Shown here: in pieces, positions 43,374 to 53,600 of the stretch
Layout: every line of letters begins with the position of its first letter
Numbering within the stretch: the first letter of the stretch is position 1
From: Spirosoma sp. 48-14
GTDB taxonomy: Bacteria; Bacteroidota; Bacteroidia; Cytophagales; Spirosomataceae
Reading direction: 5' to 3'
NCBI RefSeq assembly: GCF_001898575.1
Contig: NZ_MKUD01000002.1
Span: 232,915-296,914 of the forward strand
DNA length: 64,000 nucleotides
Notes under the pieces: generated by a model
Databases searched by the model: none
Seen by the model: the letters and a program-made list of their open reading frames with translations, nothing else
Told to the model about the DNA's origin: nothing
Made by a program: the position numbers and the translations under genes

Positions 43374-45268
43374 ATTGTATAAGGTATAATAACTTCGAAT
43401 GAACTGCCTTTGCCGGGCTGGCTTTCGACCGTGATCTGGCCGTGGTGCTGATCGACAATCTTTTTGACGTAGCTCAGGCCGAGCCCAAAGCCTTTGACGT
43501 CGTGCCGATTGCCGGTTGGAACGCGATAGAACTTTTCAAAAATGCGGCTGATCTGGTCTTTGGTCATGCCTAAGCCCTGGTCCGTAACCGTGATACTGAC
43601 CCCTTCAGGAAGACTACGCGTCGCTAACGTAATATGTGGCGTGTTGGGCGAATATTTCAGGGCATTGTCCAGCAGGTTGTAGACGATGTTGGTCAGGTGC
43701 AGCTCATCGGCTTCAACTTCCTCCCGGTCTGCATCGAAGTTGAGATCAACCTCGCCCCCACGCTGTTCGATTTGCAGACTCAAATTATTAAGCACCTTTT
43801 CGATCACGTCATGCACATTAACTGTCGACAGGTTCAGCTTAATTTCGCCCCGGTCAAGCAGGGCCATCTGGAGTACTTTTTCGACATGCGAGCCTAATCG
43901 TCGGGTTTCGTCGCGGATAATACTCATGTAACGTGTCAGACGGGCATCAAGCTGTTCTGTTCGCTCCTGTGCTTCTTCTGATTCATTTATTCCATGAACC
44001 GCCAGCGCTGGCTGCGAATGACCTTCGAGTCGTATCTGCTCCTGCGCCATCTCAACGGCCAGCGAAATGGTCGAAATAGGAGTTTTGAACTCGTGGGTCA
44101 TGTTGTTGATAAAGTCGTTCTTGATATCGGCCAGTTTCTTTTGCCGGACAATCGTATTGATCGCGATATAAAAACAGGCCAGAATAACCAGAATCAGGAC
44201 AACCGAAGCACCAAACGTGAAGCCCAACCGACTCAAAATGAACTGCTGCTGAGTCGGGAAATAGACGTAAACATAATTGCCGGTTTCGAGCAGATTATTC
44301 GGAAAGAGAGCCGCTTTGTATCCTTCAGTGTCAAACTGCTGAGAGCCCATCCCTAGCGATGTAAACAAAAATTTGGGCTGCTGCCGGGTTCGAACGGCAT
44401 AGGCAAATGGAATACTGATGCCCCGTTCGTCCAGTGCCTGCCGAATCAGGGTATCGAGTGCCAGCCGGTTGATCCGGTCTTCGATTGGGCGATCCGACAT
44501 AAGTAGCCCTTTGAGCATATCCTTTATTCGATGCGACTGCTCTTCAGCTTTGTTCAGGCTCAGGCTAGCCGGACGCGTTGCCAGGCTGGTATTAGCCGAA
44601 GCAATCGGTTGATCCGGTTTTGTTTTGGCATGCACCCGACGTGGGTGTTTTTTTGCCGCCCGATTCAATGAGTCCTGAATGGCCAGCAGTTCACTACTCA
44701 ACACATTTTCAACCCAGTGGTCAAATTTCTGTTGCTGAATCATCTGCGTTTGCCAATCCCCAACCGCCATGAGTTCGTCCTGCTGCCGGACAAACTCTTC
44801 GACCACCGCCATTTGCTCTGGCGAAAGCGGTCGAACAATCGGATGTAAAATATCTGACTGAACAACAACAGAACCCGAAGGTGCCATACCCGTCGATAGT
44901 GATGGCTCAGTGTTCAGCCGATTCCCCGGTGCACGTTTCAACGATTTGGCCTGAACTACTGGCTCCGACTTACCAACCGACGTTTGATGGGTGGCTATTT
45001 CTTCATCGGTTGGCTTACTTTCTTTTTTAGCAATGGCCTTCAGGCGACTTTGTTGTTCACGAGCCTGAATATGTTGCCTGGTCAGATACGCAATTTCCTG
45101 CCGTTCCAGCGTTCGGACCACTTCCTGAAGCGCATCAGTAACTTTATAGGCAAACTGCTCTTTCTGCAATTGCAGCGCACTTCCTATCCAGTAGAGCTGA
45201 AGCCCTACCAGACCCAACAGCCCGATGGCCATCAGCGCAACAATCCAGCTTATGCGTTGTTTCGACAT
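43352..45268 (-). CDS. Sensor histidine kinase
   Basis: 638 residues. Two membrane segments (about 8-30 and 350-372) enclose a large periplasmic region with polar, low-complexity linkers (about 70-240). No HAMP domain is obvious. HisKA with phospho-acceptor His near 393 in NNMTHEFKTPISTI, then HATPase_c with N-box NIVYNLLDNALKYSP, G1 DQGLGM and G2 GFGLGLSYVKKIV. Partner of the OmpR-type regulator that follows. Signal unknown. The C-terminal SERVKE comes from repeat sequence, and family homology ends at FEVIIPY. Confidence 0.93.
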   Translation of the reverse strand: MSKQRISWIVALMAIGLLGLVGLQLYWIGSALQLQKEQFAYKVTDALQEVVRTLERQEIAYLTRQHIQAREQQSRLKAIAKKESKPTDEEIATHQTSVGKSEPVVQAKSLKRAPGNRLNTEPSLSTGMAPSGSVVVQSDILHPIVRPLSPEQMAVVEEFVRQQDELMAVGDWQTQMIQQQKFDHWVENVLSSELLAIQDSLNRAAKKHPRRVHAKTKPDQPIASANTSLATRPASLSLNKAEEQSHRIKDMLKGLLMSDRPIEDRINRLALDTLIRQALDERGISIPFAYAVRTRQQPKFLFTSLGMGSQQFDTEGYKAALFPNNLLETGNYVYVYFPTQQQFILSRLGFTFGASVVLILVILACFYIAINTIVRQKKLADIKNDFINNMTHEFKTPISTISLAVEMAQEQIRLEGHSQPALAVHGINESEEAQERTEQLDARLTRYMSIIRDETRRLGSHVEKVLQMALLDRGEIKLNLSTVNVHDVIEKVLNNLSLQIEQRGGEVDLNFDADREEVEADELHLTNIVYNLLDNALKYSPNTPHITLATRSLPEGVSITVTDQGLGMTKDQISRIFEKFYRVPTGNRHDVKGFGLGLSYVKKIVDQHHGQITVESQPGKGSSFEVIIPYTMSERVKE

Positions 45269-45443
45269 TTTTTTACTCGCTCATGCAACCTTAATCCTGC
45301 TTTTATATCTATTAGGAACAGGTCGTGTCAATAGTAAAAGTACGAACCAGATGGCTACTCATTGGCTCGTTAACAAACTTTAACAGGCCCTGTATCAATT
45401 GGTTTTACAACTTATCATTCCTTCGTTGCAATTTTCAGGCCCT

Positions 45444-46265
45444 ATGAAAAAAACAGTTTTAACCCTCTCCCGGTTCGCCCCTGCGCTACTACTGGCGGTA
45501 GCTTTTAGCGGTGCGGCTGTTGCTCAAAAGAAGGTGTCGCCTTCGCCAAAATCCGACAACAATGAAGTAAGTATTCGAATAATTGAACGGGATGGCGACG
45601 ATGTTCGAGAAATTGAACGCACGTATCGCACCGACGGTATGAGCGAAGATCAACGCGACCAACTCGTAACGAAACTGGTCGATTCGGTCAGAGCATCGCG
45701 GAAAGATGGTGGCAAGCGTCAGTTAACCATTATTGTGGATGATACCGGCGAAAGCAAAATTGCGCTGCGAAAACGCCAGGGCCTCAAGCGTATTCCTGGC
45801 GATGCCTATGTATTTCGTGGGCAAACTCCCCGAAACAACCAGGATTTCTGGGGTAGCAAAGATTGGGAATTTCAGCTACGACGCAATGCCGATTCAATGG
45901 CCGATCAGATGCGCCGGTTTAAGTTTGAATTTCCCCGCGATTTCGAAAATCAGATTGCTCGTCCGTTCGAAGGCTGGGCGCGTGGCCTTACTGGCAAACC
46001 GTCAACCATTCGGAGTCTGGATGCCTTCCCCAATAACCCCGACCGCGATCAGTTAAATGTGCGTTTTTCGGCACCAACGAAAGGCGATGTAAGCATTGTT
46101 GTCACGAATCCGAAAGGAAAAGAAGTCGCTCGACGGGACATTAAAGATTTCTCTGGTGAGTTTGTTGGCCAGATCGATCTGGGCAAAAAAGCACAGGGTA
46201 CTTATTTCATTACAGTAACGCAGAACGAAGATGGCGCTGTGAAGCGGATTGTCATTGACGAATAG
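45444..46265 (+). CDS. Secreted protein with type IX sorting-like C-terminal domain
   Basis: 273 residues with a signal peptide ending VAVAQ-like (FSGAAVAQ). The middle is charged and helical (DGDDVREIERTYRTDGMSEDQRDQLVTKLVDSVRASRKDGGKRQLTIIVDD; RNADSMADQMRRFKFEFP). The end (about 195-273) is a beta-sandwich of the T9SS type A kind: LNVRFSAPTKGDVSIVVTNPKGKEVARRDI, GTYFITVTQNEDGAVKRIVI. It is probably exported by type IX secretion and bound to the surface. It is divergent from the two-component genes, so that system may regulate it; this is inference. Confidence 0.72.
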   Translation: MKKTVLTLSRFAPALLLAVAFSGAAVAQKKVSPSPKSDNNEVSIRIIERDGDDVREIERTYRTDGMSEDQRDQLVTKLVDSVRASRKDGGKRQLTIIVDDTGESKIALRKRQGLKRIPGDAYVFRGQTPRNNQDFWGSKDWEFQLRRNADSMADQMRRFKFEFPRDFENQIARPFEGWARGLTGKPSTIRSLDAFPNNPDRDQLNVRFSAPTKGDVSIVVTNPKGKEVARRDIKDFSGEFVGQIDLGKKAQGTYFITVTQNEDGAVKRIVIDE

Positions 46266-46271
46266 CATGGT

Positions 46272-46322
46272 GCATGGAGCGCGGGGTGGATAAACGCTGT
46301 TGATTTACACTGCGCTCCATGC
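46272..46322. repeat. Inverted repeat after the secreted protein gene
   Basis: 11-base perfect arms GCATGGAGCGC and GCGCTCCATGC, extended by partly paired bases, beginning 6 bases after the stop. It probably acts as a terminator or 3'-end stabiliser, though no T-run follows. Confidence 0.5.
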
Positions 46323-46361
46323 TCAAGAAAAAAAATATTTCAAAAAATTTAGTACTATGTA

Positions 46362-46393
46362 TTGCAAGATACCAAACCAAACCCATATCTTTG
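46362..46393 (+). promoter_or_regulatory. Promoter of the small secreted protein gene
   Basis: TTG (46362-46364), 21 bases, TATCTTTG (46386-46393): a full match to the Bacteroidota -33/-7 pattern. The ATG is 23 bases further on, implying a leader of about 17 bases. Confidence 0.75.
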
Positions 46394-46416
46394 TATTGTA
46401 AATAAAAACAGAGGCC

Positions 46417-46665
46417 ATGAAGTCGTTATTCATCATCGCAATCTTATTCGTGGGTATCAGTGGGCAAGCGTTTAGTATGGGGCATCCACACAATATGTTT
46501 GCTGCACGGAAACAGTTACGAGCAAAGGCTTCTACATCAGTAGCTAAAACGAAACTTTGCCCGCCCGTGACGACCTGGCAACGCGCTGTTCAGGCAACTC
46601 AAAACTCCCTGACTGAACAGGTACTGGTCGCCTTGTCGCGGGTAAATCCATTACAATCCCGCTAG
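46417..46665 (+). CDS. Small secreted protein, 82 residues
   Basis: Signal peptide MKSLFIIAILFVGISGQAFS, then a short basic mature part (MGHPHNMFAARKQLRAKAST...) with a single Cys and no known domain. A textbook promoter before it and a terminator after it make it a real, independently transcribed gene despite its size. Function unknown. Confidence 0.68.
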   Translation: MKSLFIIAILFVGISGQAFSMGHPHNMFAARKQLRAKASTSVAKTKLCPPVTTWQRAVQATQNSLTEQVLVALSRVNPLQSR

Positions 46666-47157
46666 GAATTGTCCACATGCTTTATTTACCGTACACCCAG
46701 CTCGCTCTGGGTTTTGTTTTTTCGTTCAATTCTATTACCCTTCCTACAGTCCTTTGCGGCCTATCTCTTCGATTCCGGGCAACATCCTTTTCGCCCTTGC
46801 TATTAAATTGAGCCTACTGCCTGGCCGCTCTACTGTCACTCTGCCCGAAAACAAGTTTGAAAACCGCAGACTAATTTGATGCATCTGGCACAACTGTTGT
46901 TCTAAATCTGCACGTATATACCTTCTACTAGTCAATCGATAAAATCCTGTCAGTAAGCCTTTTACTAAGCCAGTAACCAGTCTACCCTAATTTTAATTTT
47001 GTATTAATCCAGTACAAAAAACAAATAACCTACATTTTTTCGTTAAAAACTTAGATAATTCGGAGATTCGCTATAGTTTTCGCCGGGCTTTCCCTATTTT
47101 TATGGTTTAGCCTTACCTTGCCGATAACTGACCTAATTAGTTTACAGTCGTTTACCT
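46666..47157. other. Intergenic region before the GH3 fusion
   Basis: 492 bases. The terminator at 46695-46722 closes the small gene. The remainder includes an AT-rich stretch (46990-47060) likely to hold the promoter of the GH3 gene, though no TAnnTTTG box is obvious. A 63-codon minus-strand frame (46744-46935) has no protein character. Confidence 0.45.
46695..46722 (+). terminator. Rho-independent terminator
   Basis: ACCCAG-CTCGCT-CTGGGT followed by TTTGTTTTTT, 30 bases after the small secreted protein gene. Confidence 0.85.
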
Positions 47158-50100
47158 ATGCAGAACACCGTTCTACGACCCCTGTTACTCGTCGGACTCC
47201 TGTTCGTGAGTTTGTTTTCAGCGTTTGGCTTAACCAAACCAGGTCGTAATTTGTGGCGTCGGGCAGCTCACCACAGAGCTTCGCATTCGCATAGAGCCAA
47301 AAAAGTGGCTATCCGAAAAACTGTAACGCCAGTTCGTACGCCATCGGCCCCAGTCTTGCCTTCCGTCTTTACGTTCCGCCCTGCCGCCAAGCCCGTTGAT
47401 GTGTTTACGCTGGCCGATAGCGGTCAACGTTGGGTAGATAGTGTATTTCAGGCATTAACGCCCGAACAGAAAATTGGGCAGTTCTTCATGGTCGCCACAT
47501 TTTCTAATCGCCATGAAAATCATTATCAATACATTGAACACCTCATCCAGAATAATCACGTTGGTGGTCTTATTTTCTTTCAGGGCGGCCCCTATCGACA
47601 GGCAGTGCTGACCAATCGGTATCAGGCCTTGTCGAAAGTTCCTCTGCTGATTGGTATAGACGGCGAATGGGGCCTGGGTATGCGCCTGGATAGTACGATG
47701 GACTTTCCTAAGCAAATGGCGCTGGGGGCAATTCGAAACAACGATTTGATTTATCGAATGGGTGCCGAAATTGGGCGTCAGTGCCAGCGGCTGGGCATCC
47801 ACATAAATTTTGCCCCTGTCTCCGACATCAACAGCAACCCAGCGAATCCAGTTATTGGCGTTCGTTCGTTTGGAGAGTCGAAAGAAAACGTGGCGCTAAA
47901 GGCATCGGCCTATATGCGTGGCTTACAGCAAACCCATATCATTGCTACGGCCAAGCATTTTCCTGGTCATGGCGACACAAATGTCGATTCGCATCATAGC
48001 CTCCCTACGGTCAGCCGATCAACGGAAGTAATGCGCGACATCGATCTGTATCCTTTCCGCAAACTCATTGCCGATAGTCTGATGGGGGTTGTAACGGGCC
48101 ATTTGCACGTGCCAAGTATCGATAACACACCTGCACTGGCGGCAACCCTATCGGAAAAAATTGTGACCGATCTGCTCAAGAAAGAACTGGGTTTTCGAGG
48201 GTTAGTATTCACCGATGCTTTGAACATGGGCGGTATCAGCCGCTCCCCGAAAGCCATGGATGTGAACCTGCGGGCACTGATGGCCGGAAATGATATTCTG
48301 CTGTATCCTGAAAACGTCCGTGAAGCCACGCAGAATATCCTGAATGCGATTCAGCAAGGTGTTATTACGCAGGAATTTATCGACGAGAAAGTTCGCAAAA
48401 TTCTTCGGGCTAAATACTGGGTTGGCCTCAACAAGTACAAGCCTATCAACCTGTCGGGCTTAGCTACTGACCTGAATTCGACCGAATCGAAACTTCTCAA
48501 ACAGGAACTTTGCGAACAGGCTGTAACCATAGCCGATGACCGGAACAACCTGCTTCCCTTAAGCCGCCTGGATACGCTACGGCTTGCCTCCATCGCTATT
48601 GGAGCCGAGTCGGGCAATATCTTCCAAAAGACATTAAACCAGTACGCACCGTTCCAAACCCTCACCTACCCCGACAAACCCGTTTCGGAAACCGATATCA
48701 ACAATATATTGGCTCAGGTAGGGGATGTGAATACGGTTGTCGTTAGTTTTCACCGGATGAGTGAATCGTCGGCCCGTAAGTACGGTATTACCAAGCCTTC
48801 CGTTGACCTGATCGCCCGCCTGAAACAGCGTGGGCTGAAAGTGATTGTAACGGCTTTTGGATCACCCTATAGCCTACCGCAGTTTGCCGTAGCCGATGCG
48901 CTGGTTTGCGCGTATCAGGAGATGGACGCCATGGAGCAAGTGGTGCCGCAAGTTCTGTTTGGTGGGTTGGGCGCCCGTGGTACGCTGCCCGTTTCGACAT
49001 CGCACGACGATATGAAAGTCGGTGTGGGTATGAGTACCAACCCCGAAGGCAGACTGTCGGCCGGAGCCCCCGAAAGTGTCGGTATGAAAACAGCGATTCT
49101 GAACCAGATCGATGCCATAGCCCAAAGCGCCGTTAAAAATCATGTGGTGCCCGGTTGCGAAATTCTGGTTGCCCGCCGAGGGAAGGTTGTTTATAGCAAA
49201 AATTTCGGCGCGTTGACCTATGCAGCCGGAGCCGAAAAAGTAACCGACGAAACCCTGTACGATCTGGCATCGCTTACCAAAGTGCTGGCCACGTTGCAGT
49301 CGGTAATGGTTCTTTACGATCGGAAGCAGATTGACCTGAACCAGAAAGCTTCCTTGTATTTGCCGGAGCTTCGTAACACCAATAAGCAAAACATCACCCT
49401 TCAGGACCTGCTCTGGCATCAGTCGGGGATGGTTTCTTTCTACCCAACAACCTGGGATCGTACCCGTAACCCACGCGGTGGTTTGAAGGCGGAATATTAC
49501 TCAGCTACTCAGGATAGTCTGCATACGCTACAAATCGCACCAACTCTTTGGGGGGTACCTGCCTTAAAAGACTCCGTCTGGAAATGGGTGGTACAGTCTC
49601 CCATGTCGAAAAAGACTGACGAGGCAGGTCGGCCCGCCTACGTGTATAGTGATTTGAATTTCCTGATGCTGCAAAAGATTGTTGAGCGGGTCAGTAAGCA
49701 GCCACTGGACAAGTTTGTGACCGAAAACGTCTATAAACCGCTAGGCCTGCACCAGCTTGGCTTTACCCCTCTCCAACGTTTGCCGCATCCTCAGTGTGCC
49801 CCTACTGAGCAGGATACCTATTACCGGAATCAACTGCTTGTTGGCACCGTACACGACCAGATGGCAGCCGTACAGGGCGGAGTTTCGGGCCATGCGGGTC
49901 TGTTTGGGAATGCTCACGATATTGCCACGCTGTTACAGATGAACCTTCAAAAAGGAGTGTATGGCGAACAGCGCGTCTTAAATCCAATGACGGTGCCCTA
50001 TTTTACTCAAACATTGAGCAACCGCAGCCACCGGGCGCTGGGTTGGGATAAGCCGAATGCCGAAAGCACCAGCAGTGTGTATATGGCCTCTCAGGTATCG

Positions 50101-50277
50101 CCACGATCATTTGGCCATACGGGTTTCACGGGCAATGTAGTTTGGGTTGATCCCGACGAAGAATTAATCTTTGTTTTTCTGTCGAACCGAATTTATCCAA
50201 CAGCCGGAAACAATTCGATTAATACCACAAAACTCCGTCGGCGAATTCACGAGGTTATCTACAACGCCATTCAATAG
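47158..50277 (+). CDS. GH3 beta-N-acetylglucosaminidase fused to class C beta-lactamase-like serine hydrolase
   Basis: 1039 residues, exported. The GH3 N-terminal domain (about 75-420) has the NagZ-type loop KHFPGHGDTNVDSHHSLP near 265, in which the His is the acid/base, and FTDALNMGG near 350 with the catalytic Asp. A GH3 C-terminal-like domain follows (about 440-620). The last 400 residues form a serine hydrolase of the class C beta-lactamase/PBP fold: Ser704 in SLTK, YSDLN near 830, HTGFTGN near 986. It probably trims peptidoglycan: the first part releases N-acetylglucosamine and the second acts on peptide or ester bonds. The fusion is known in Bacteroidota. Confidence 0.9.
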   Translation: MQNTVLRPLLLVGLLFVSLFSAFGLTKPGRNLWRRAAHHRASHSHRAKKVAIRKTVTPVRTPSAPVLPSVFTFRPAAKPVDVFTLADSGQRWVDSVFQALTPEQKIGQFFMVATFSNRHENHYQYIEHLIQNNHVGGLIFFQGGPYRQAVLTNRYQALSKVPLLIGIDGEWGLGMRLDSTMDFPKQMALGAIRNNDLIYRMGAEIGRQCQRLGIHINFAPVSDINSNPANPVIGVRSFGESKENVALKASAYMRGLQQTHIIATAKHFPGHGDTNVDSHHSLPTVSRSTEVMRDIDLYPFRKLIADSLMGVVTGHLHVPSIDNTPALAATLSEKIVTDLLKKELGFRGLVFTDALNMGGISRSPKAMDVNLRALMAGNDILLYPENVREATQNILNAIQQGVITQEFIDEKVRKILRAKYWVGLNKYKPINLSGLATDLNSTESKLLKQELCEQAVTIADDRNNLLPLSRLDTLRLASIAIGAESGNIFQKTLNQYAPFQTLTYPDKPVSETDINNILAQVGDVNTVVVSFHRMSESSARKYGITKPSVDLIARLKQRGLKVIVTAFGSPYSLPQFAVADALVCAYQEMDAMEQVVPQVLFGGLGARGTLPVSTSHDDMKVGVGMSTNPEGRLSAGAPESVGMKTAILNQIDAIAQSAVKNHVVPGCEILVARRGKVVYSKNFGALTYAAGAEKVTDETLYDLASLTKVLATLQSVMVLYDRKQIDLNQKASLYLPELRNTNKQNITLQDLLWHQSGMVSFYPTTWDRTRNPRGGLKAEYYSATQDSLHTLQIAPTLWGVPALKDSVWKWVVQSPMSKKTDEAGRPAYVYSDLNFLMLQKIVERVSKQPLDKFVTENVYKPLGLHQLGFTPLQRLPHPQCAPTEQDTYYRNQLLVGTVHDQMAAVQGGVSGHAGLFGNAHDIATLLQMNLQKGVYGEQRVLNPMTVPYFTQTLSNRSHRALGWDKPNAESTSSVYMASQVSPRSFGHTGFTGNVVWVDPDEELIFVFLSNRIYPTAGNNSINTTKLRRRIHEVIYNAIQ

Positions 50278-50280
50278 TTA

Positions 50281-50350
50281 CTGTAGTAACGCGGGAGGAA
50301 ACCCGCGCTCTGTGTTTGAAAATCACGGGTTTTCTCCCGCATTACCACAG
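50281..50350. repeat. Quasi-palindrome with 27-base arms
   Basis: 50281-50307 pairs with 50324-50350 with four mismatches, all transitions; the arms contain GCGGGAG and AAACCCG. It starts four bases after the GH3-fusion stop. Three of the four mismatches become G-U pairs on the minus strand, although the gene before it is on the plus strand. Confidence 0.65.
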
Positions 50351-50416
50351 GCTCAATAGCTACTTCTTGATTAAACGGTAATTCTCTATTATATCCTAGC
50401 ACTTATAAAGTTCGGC

Positions 50417-50448
50417 AATGCCACTTCTCGTCAGAAGTGGCATTTTTA
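50417..50448 (+). terminator. Rho-independent terminator
   Basis: AATGCCACTTCT-CGTC-AGAAGTGGCATT followed by TTTATT: a perfect 12-bp stem with a four-base loop. It is the main terminator after the GH3/serine-hydrolase gene. Confidence 0.9.
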
Positions 50449-50651
50449 TTGCTAAGGCTTTCCAATACATATGATTTCTCGCTAATTACTGCTGAACCAA
50501 CCAGAGCAAGCAACTGATTTAAAGTTATTTACCCCAAAAAGAAAGCCATCCACTCTACTTGTAGAATCCGATACTAGCTTACTTCAGGCTGAATATCGAG
50601 CATAAATGCGTTAACTTTAGAACCCATACAAGCTTAGTTGCTCAAATTTTT

Positions 50652-53600
50652 ATGAAGGGCCGTATCTTTTACTCCTACCTCTTAGCCTTGCTAGGCCTTG
50701 CTGGCCTGGTCAACCGAGTCTCTGCGCAGACAATCCAAAGCGTTACGTTATCGACTCCTAGTGTTTGCGCTGGTTTAGACCTTACCGTTTCATTTGCAAC
50801 AAGTGGCACGTTTGCTAATGGCAATAACTTTTCGCTTTTATTATCAGATGCAGCAGGCGTTACGTACCCCAACCCTTCTTCTCCCTTAGTCACAGTTGCG
50901 GGCCGAACAGGGACTTTTACGGTTAAAGTGATAATTCCCTCTTCTGCGACAACCAGTACCAATTATAAAATCCGGGTTCTTGCAAGTACGGGCACGCCCG
51001 TTCAATCGAAGGAAAGTAGTGCCTTCACCGTTAATTCAGCGAATAAACCCGTTTCCTCTGCCCAAACAGGTTGCGTAGGTACTCCTAAGGCTCTAACAGC
51101 AACTCTTACTGCAGGTGGCCTCAGCCTGGCCTGGTATAATCAGAGTAAACAGGCCATTTCAGCTCCTTCACCTACGGCCAGTGGAACATACTATGTCAGT
51201 CAACTAAATGGAAATACCTGTACCAGCGATCTGGTACAGGTTGACTATGTTGCCAATTCCTACCCTTCTGCCCCTTCAGTTACCACTCCTCCACCTACCT
51301 GTTCTGGAAGCCAGTTAACGAACTTTAACGCGTTTGCTTCAGCGGGAGGCACATTGCACTGGTGGTCTACAGCAGATAAGAAAGGCAGTTCCTCACCTAC
51401 AGTTAACCCAAGTAATACGCAAAGCGCAACCTACTACGTAAGTCAGGAGGTAAATGGCTGCGACGGCGTAACTGCTCCTATTTCAGTGACAATTGTTGCC
51501 AAACCAGATAAGCCCTCCGTAAAAGGCCCTGCTCCTGTCTGTTCCGGTTCTCCTGTTGGATCATTAACAGCGACAACCTCTCAATCAGACTACACATTGC
51601 GTTGGTGGGGTACAAATGCCGCAAATGGTTCTTTTACGACTTCACCAACTACAGTTGACAATGCTTCCAGCAAAACGTATTATGTAAGTCAGGCAACAAA
51701 AGAAGGATGCGATAGCGACCGTGCATCGATATCTGTAACAATTAAACCGACACCTGGCGCACCCAATGTATCCAGTCCACTTCTTGCCTGCCAGAATCGC
51801 ACAGGCTATAACTTATCAGCCTCTGCATCGGAAGGTGGCTCATTAAACTGGTATGGCACTTCGGCATCGGGCGGTACAGCTACGAATGATGCCCCCGCCC
51901 TGGTAACCACTACCACGGGTTCAACACAGTACTACGTTAGCCAGTCGGTCAATGGCTGTGAAGGCCCCCGCGCGCCGATTACGTTCACGGTCAACGCGGT
52001 ACCTGCTGCCCCAACGATCTTCCCACCTGCTGCTTATTGCGAAGGGAATACAGCGGCTGCGCTATCGGCTACCGGAACAAGTTTGAAATGGTATGGATTG
52101 AACGCGTCGGGAGGTGCCTCTTCGTCAAACCCGACTGTACCCAGCACCGACGCCAGTGCCATCGGGACAAAAACCTATTATGTAACCCAGACGGTAAACA
52201 GTTGCGAAAGTGAACGGATCGGTATTCCTGTTCAGGTAAAAGATACACCTGATGCACCGGGAACATCAAATATTGACTTTTGTCAGGGTACCAATGCCCC
52301 AACACTAACAGCCTCTTTAGTGAATACAGCTACGCCAAATTGGTACGGCACGTCGTCCAATGGAGGCACTGCTTCAGCGAATGCCCCAACACCGTCTAAT
52401 GCCAGCCCAGGTGTTACAGTGTATTACGTCAGCCAGACGCTAAATGGCTGTGAGGGGCCTCGTGCCAGCCTGTCGGTGCGTGTAAAAAGCACACCGGGCG
52501 CTCCGGTTGTAAACTCAGTTAGCTACTGCAACAAGAGTCAGGCACAGACGTTGAGCGCTGCGGGATCAAACCTGAAATGGTACGACGCTTCTGACAATTC
52601 GTTAGGTGGCAATGCACCAACCCCTAATACGGGTTCAGTAGGCACACAGATTTATAAAGTCTCGCAAACATCCAATGAGAATTGCGAAGGGCCCAAAGCC
52701 ACCATTACGGTTACGATTAAACCTCTTCCGGGTTCTCCATCGGTATCAGATATCACCTACTGTCAGGCCCAGCAAGACCAGCCCGCCCAAAACGTACAAG
52801 ATTTAAGCTCACGCGCCAATGGGCAAAACCTGCGATGGTATAACCCCGACGGGAATCAATATTCGAGTGCGCCAACCCCATCTATCGACAAGGGAGGTAC
52901 GCAAAATTATGATGTCAGCCAAACTGTTGACGGCTGCGAAAGCAGTAGAGCAAGAATCAACGTATTGATTGTGAGCCCACCACCTCCTACAGCAAAAGCC
53001 CTGGTGAGCTACTGTCTAAATGACCAACCTGCTCCGCTCGAAGCAACCGGCGAAGCTGGCAGTAAGTTGAAATGGATTGATCCCTACGGACGCGTATTCG
53101 ATGTGGCTGTCCCCTTTACATTTACGCCAAGCACAGACCCAAAAGGCGATGCCTTCTACGTTTATCAGATTGCATCGTATGGTTGCTATAGCGCGCGCAC
53201 CACAGTTCGCGTGCTGGTTAGCGCTCCACCCACACTCGCCCTGACGGCCCCAACCACCACCGTCAATTTAGGTCAAAGAGCCCCTCTAAATCTCAAGTTT
53301 ACGAGTGTTGGGCCATTTAGTTATACGCTCACGGGCGGCTATGCAGGCACTTCGCGCTCAACCGACACCACGATTTCGGTACTACCGCGTGGCAATACAA
53401 TTTATCAGATCATAACCGTATCGAATACCTGCGGGCTTGGTTTACCTGGCAATCCATCTACCGCCCAGATCAATGTTCGGGTCCCAACGGTTTCGGCCAG
53501 TTCGTTTACCTCATCGACGGTTTGCTCGGGTACTCCGATTACTGTACCTTTTACAACCAGTGGGCAGTTTAACTCGGGCAATGCATTCCGTCTGGAAGTG

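Larger units (their letters stand above)
50278..50651. other. Intergenic region after the GH3 fusion
   Basis: 374 bases holding an imperfect palindrome (50281-50350) and a terminator (50417-50444); the rest precedes the large Ig-repeat gene and shows no clear promoter or small gene. Confidence 0.45.

Noticed and set aside
46744..46935. 63-codon minus-strand frame in an intergenic region
   Set aside because: Basic, featureless composition and no start context, promoter or conservation visible.
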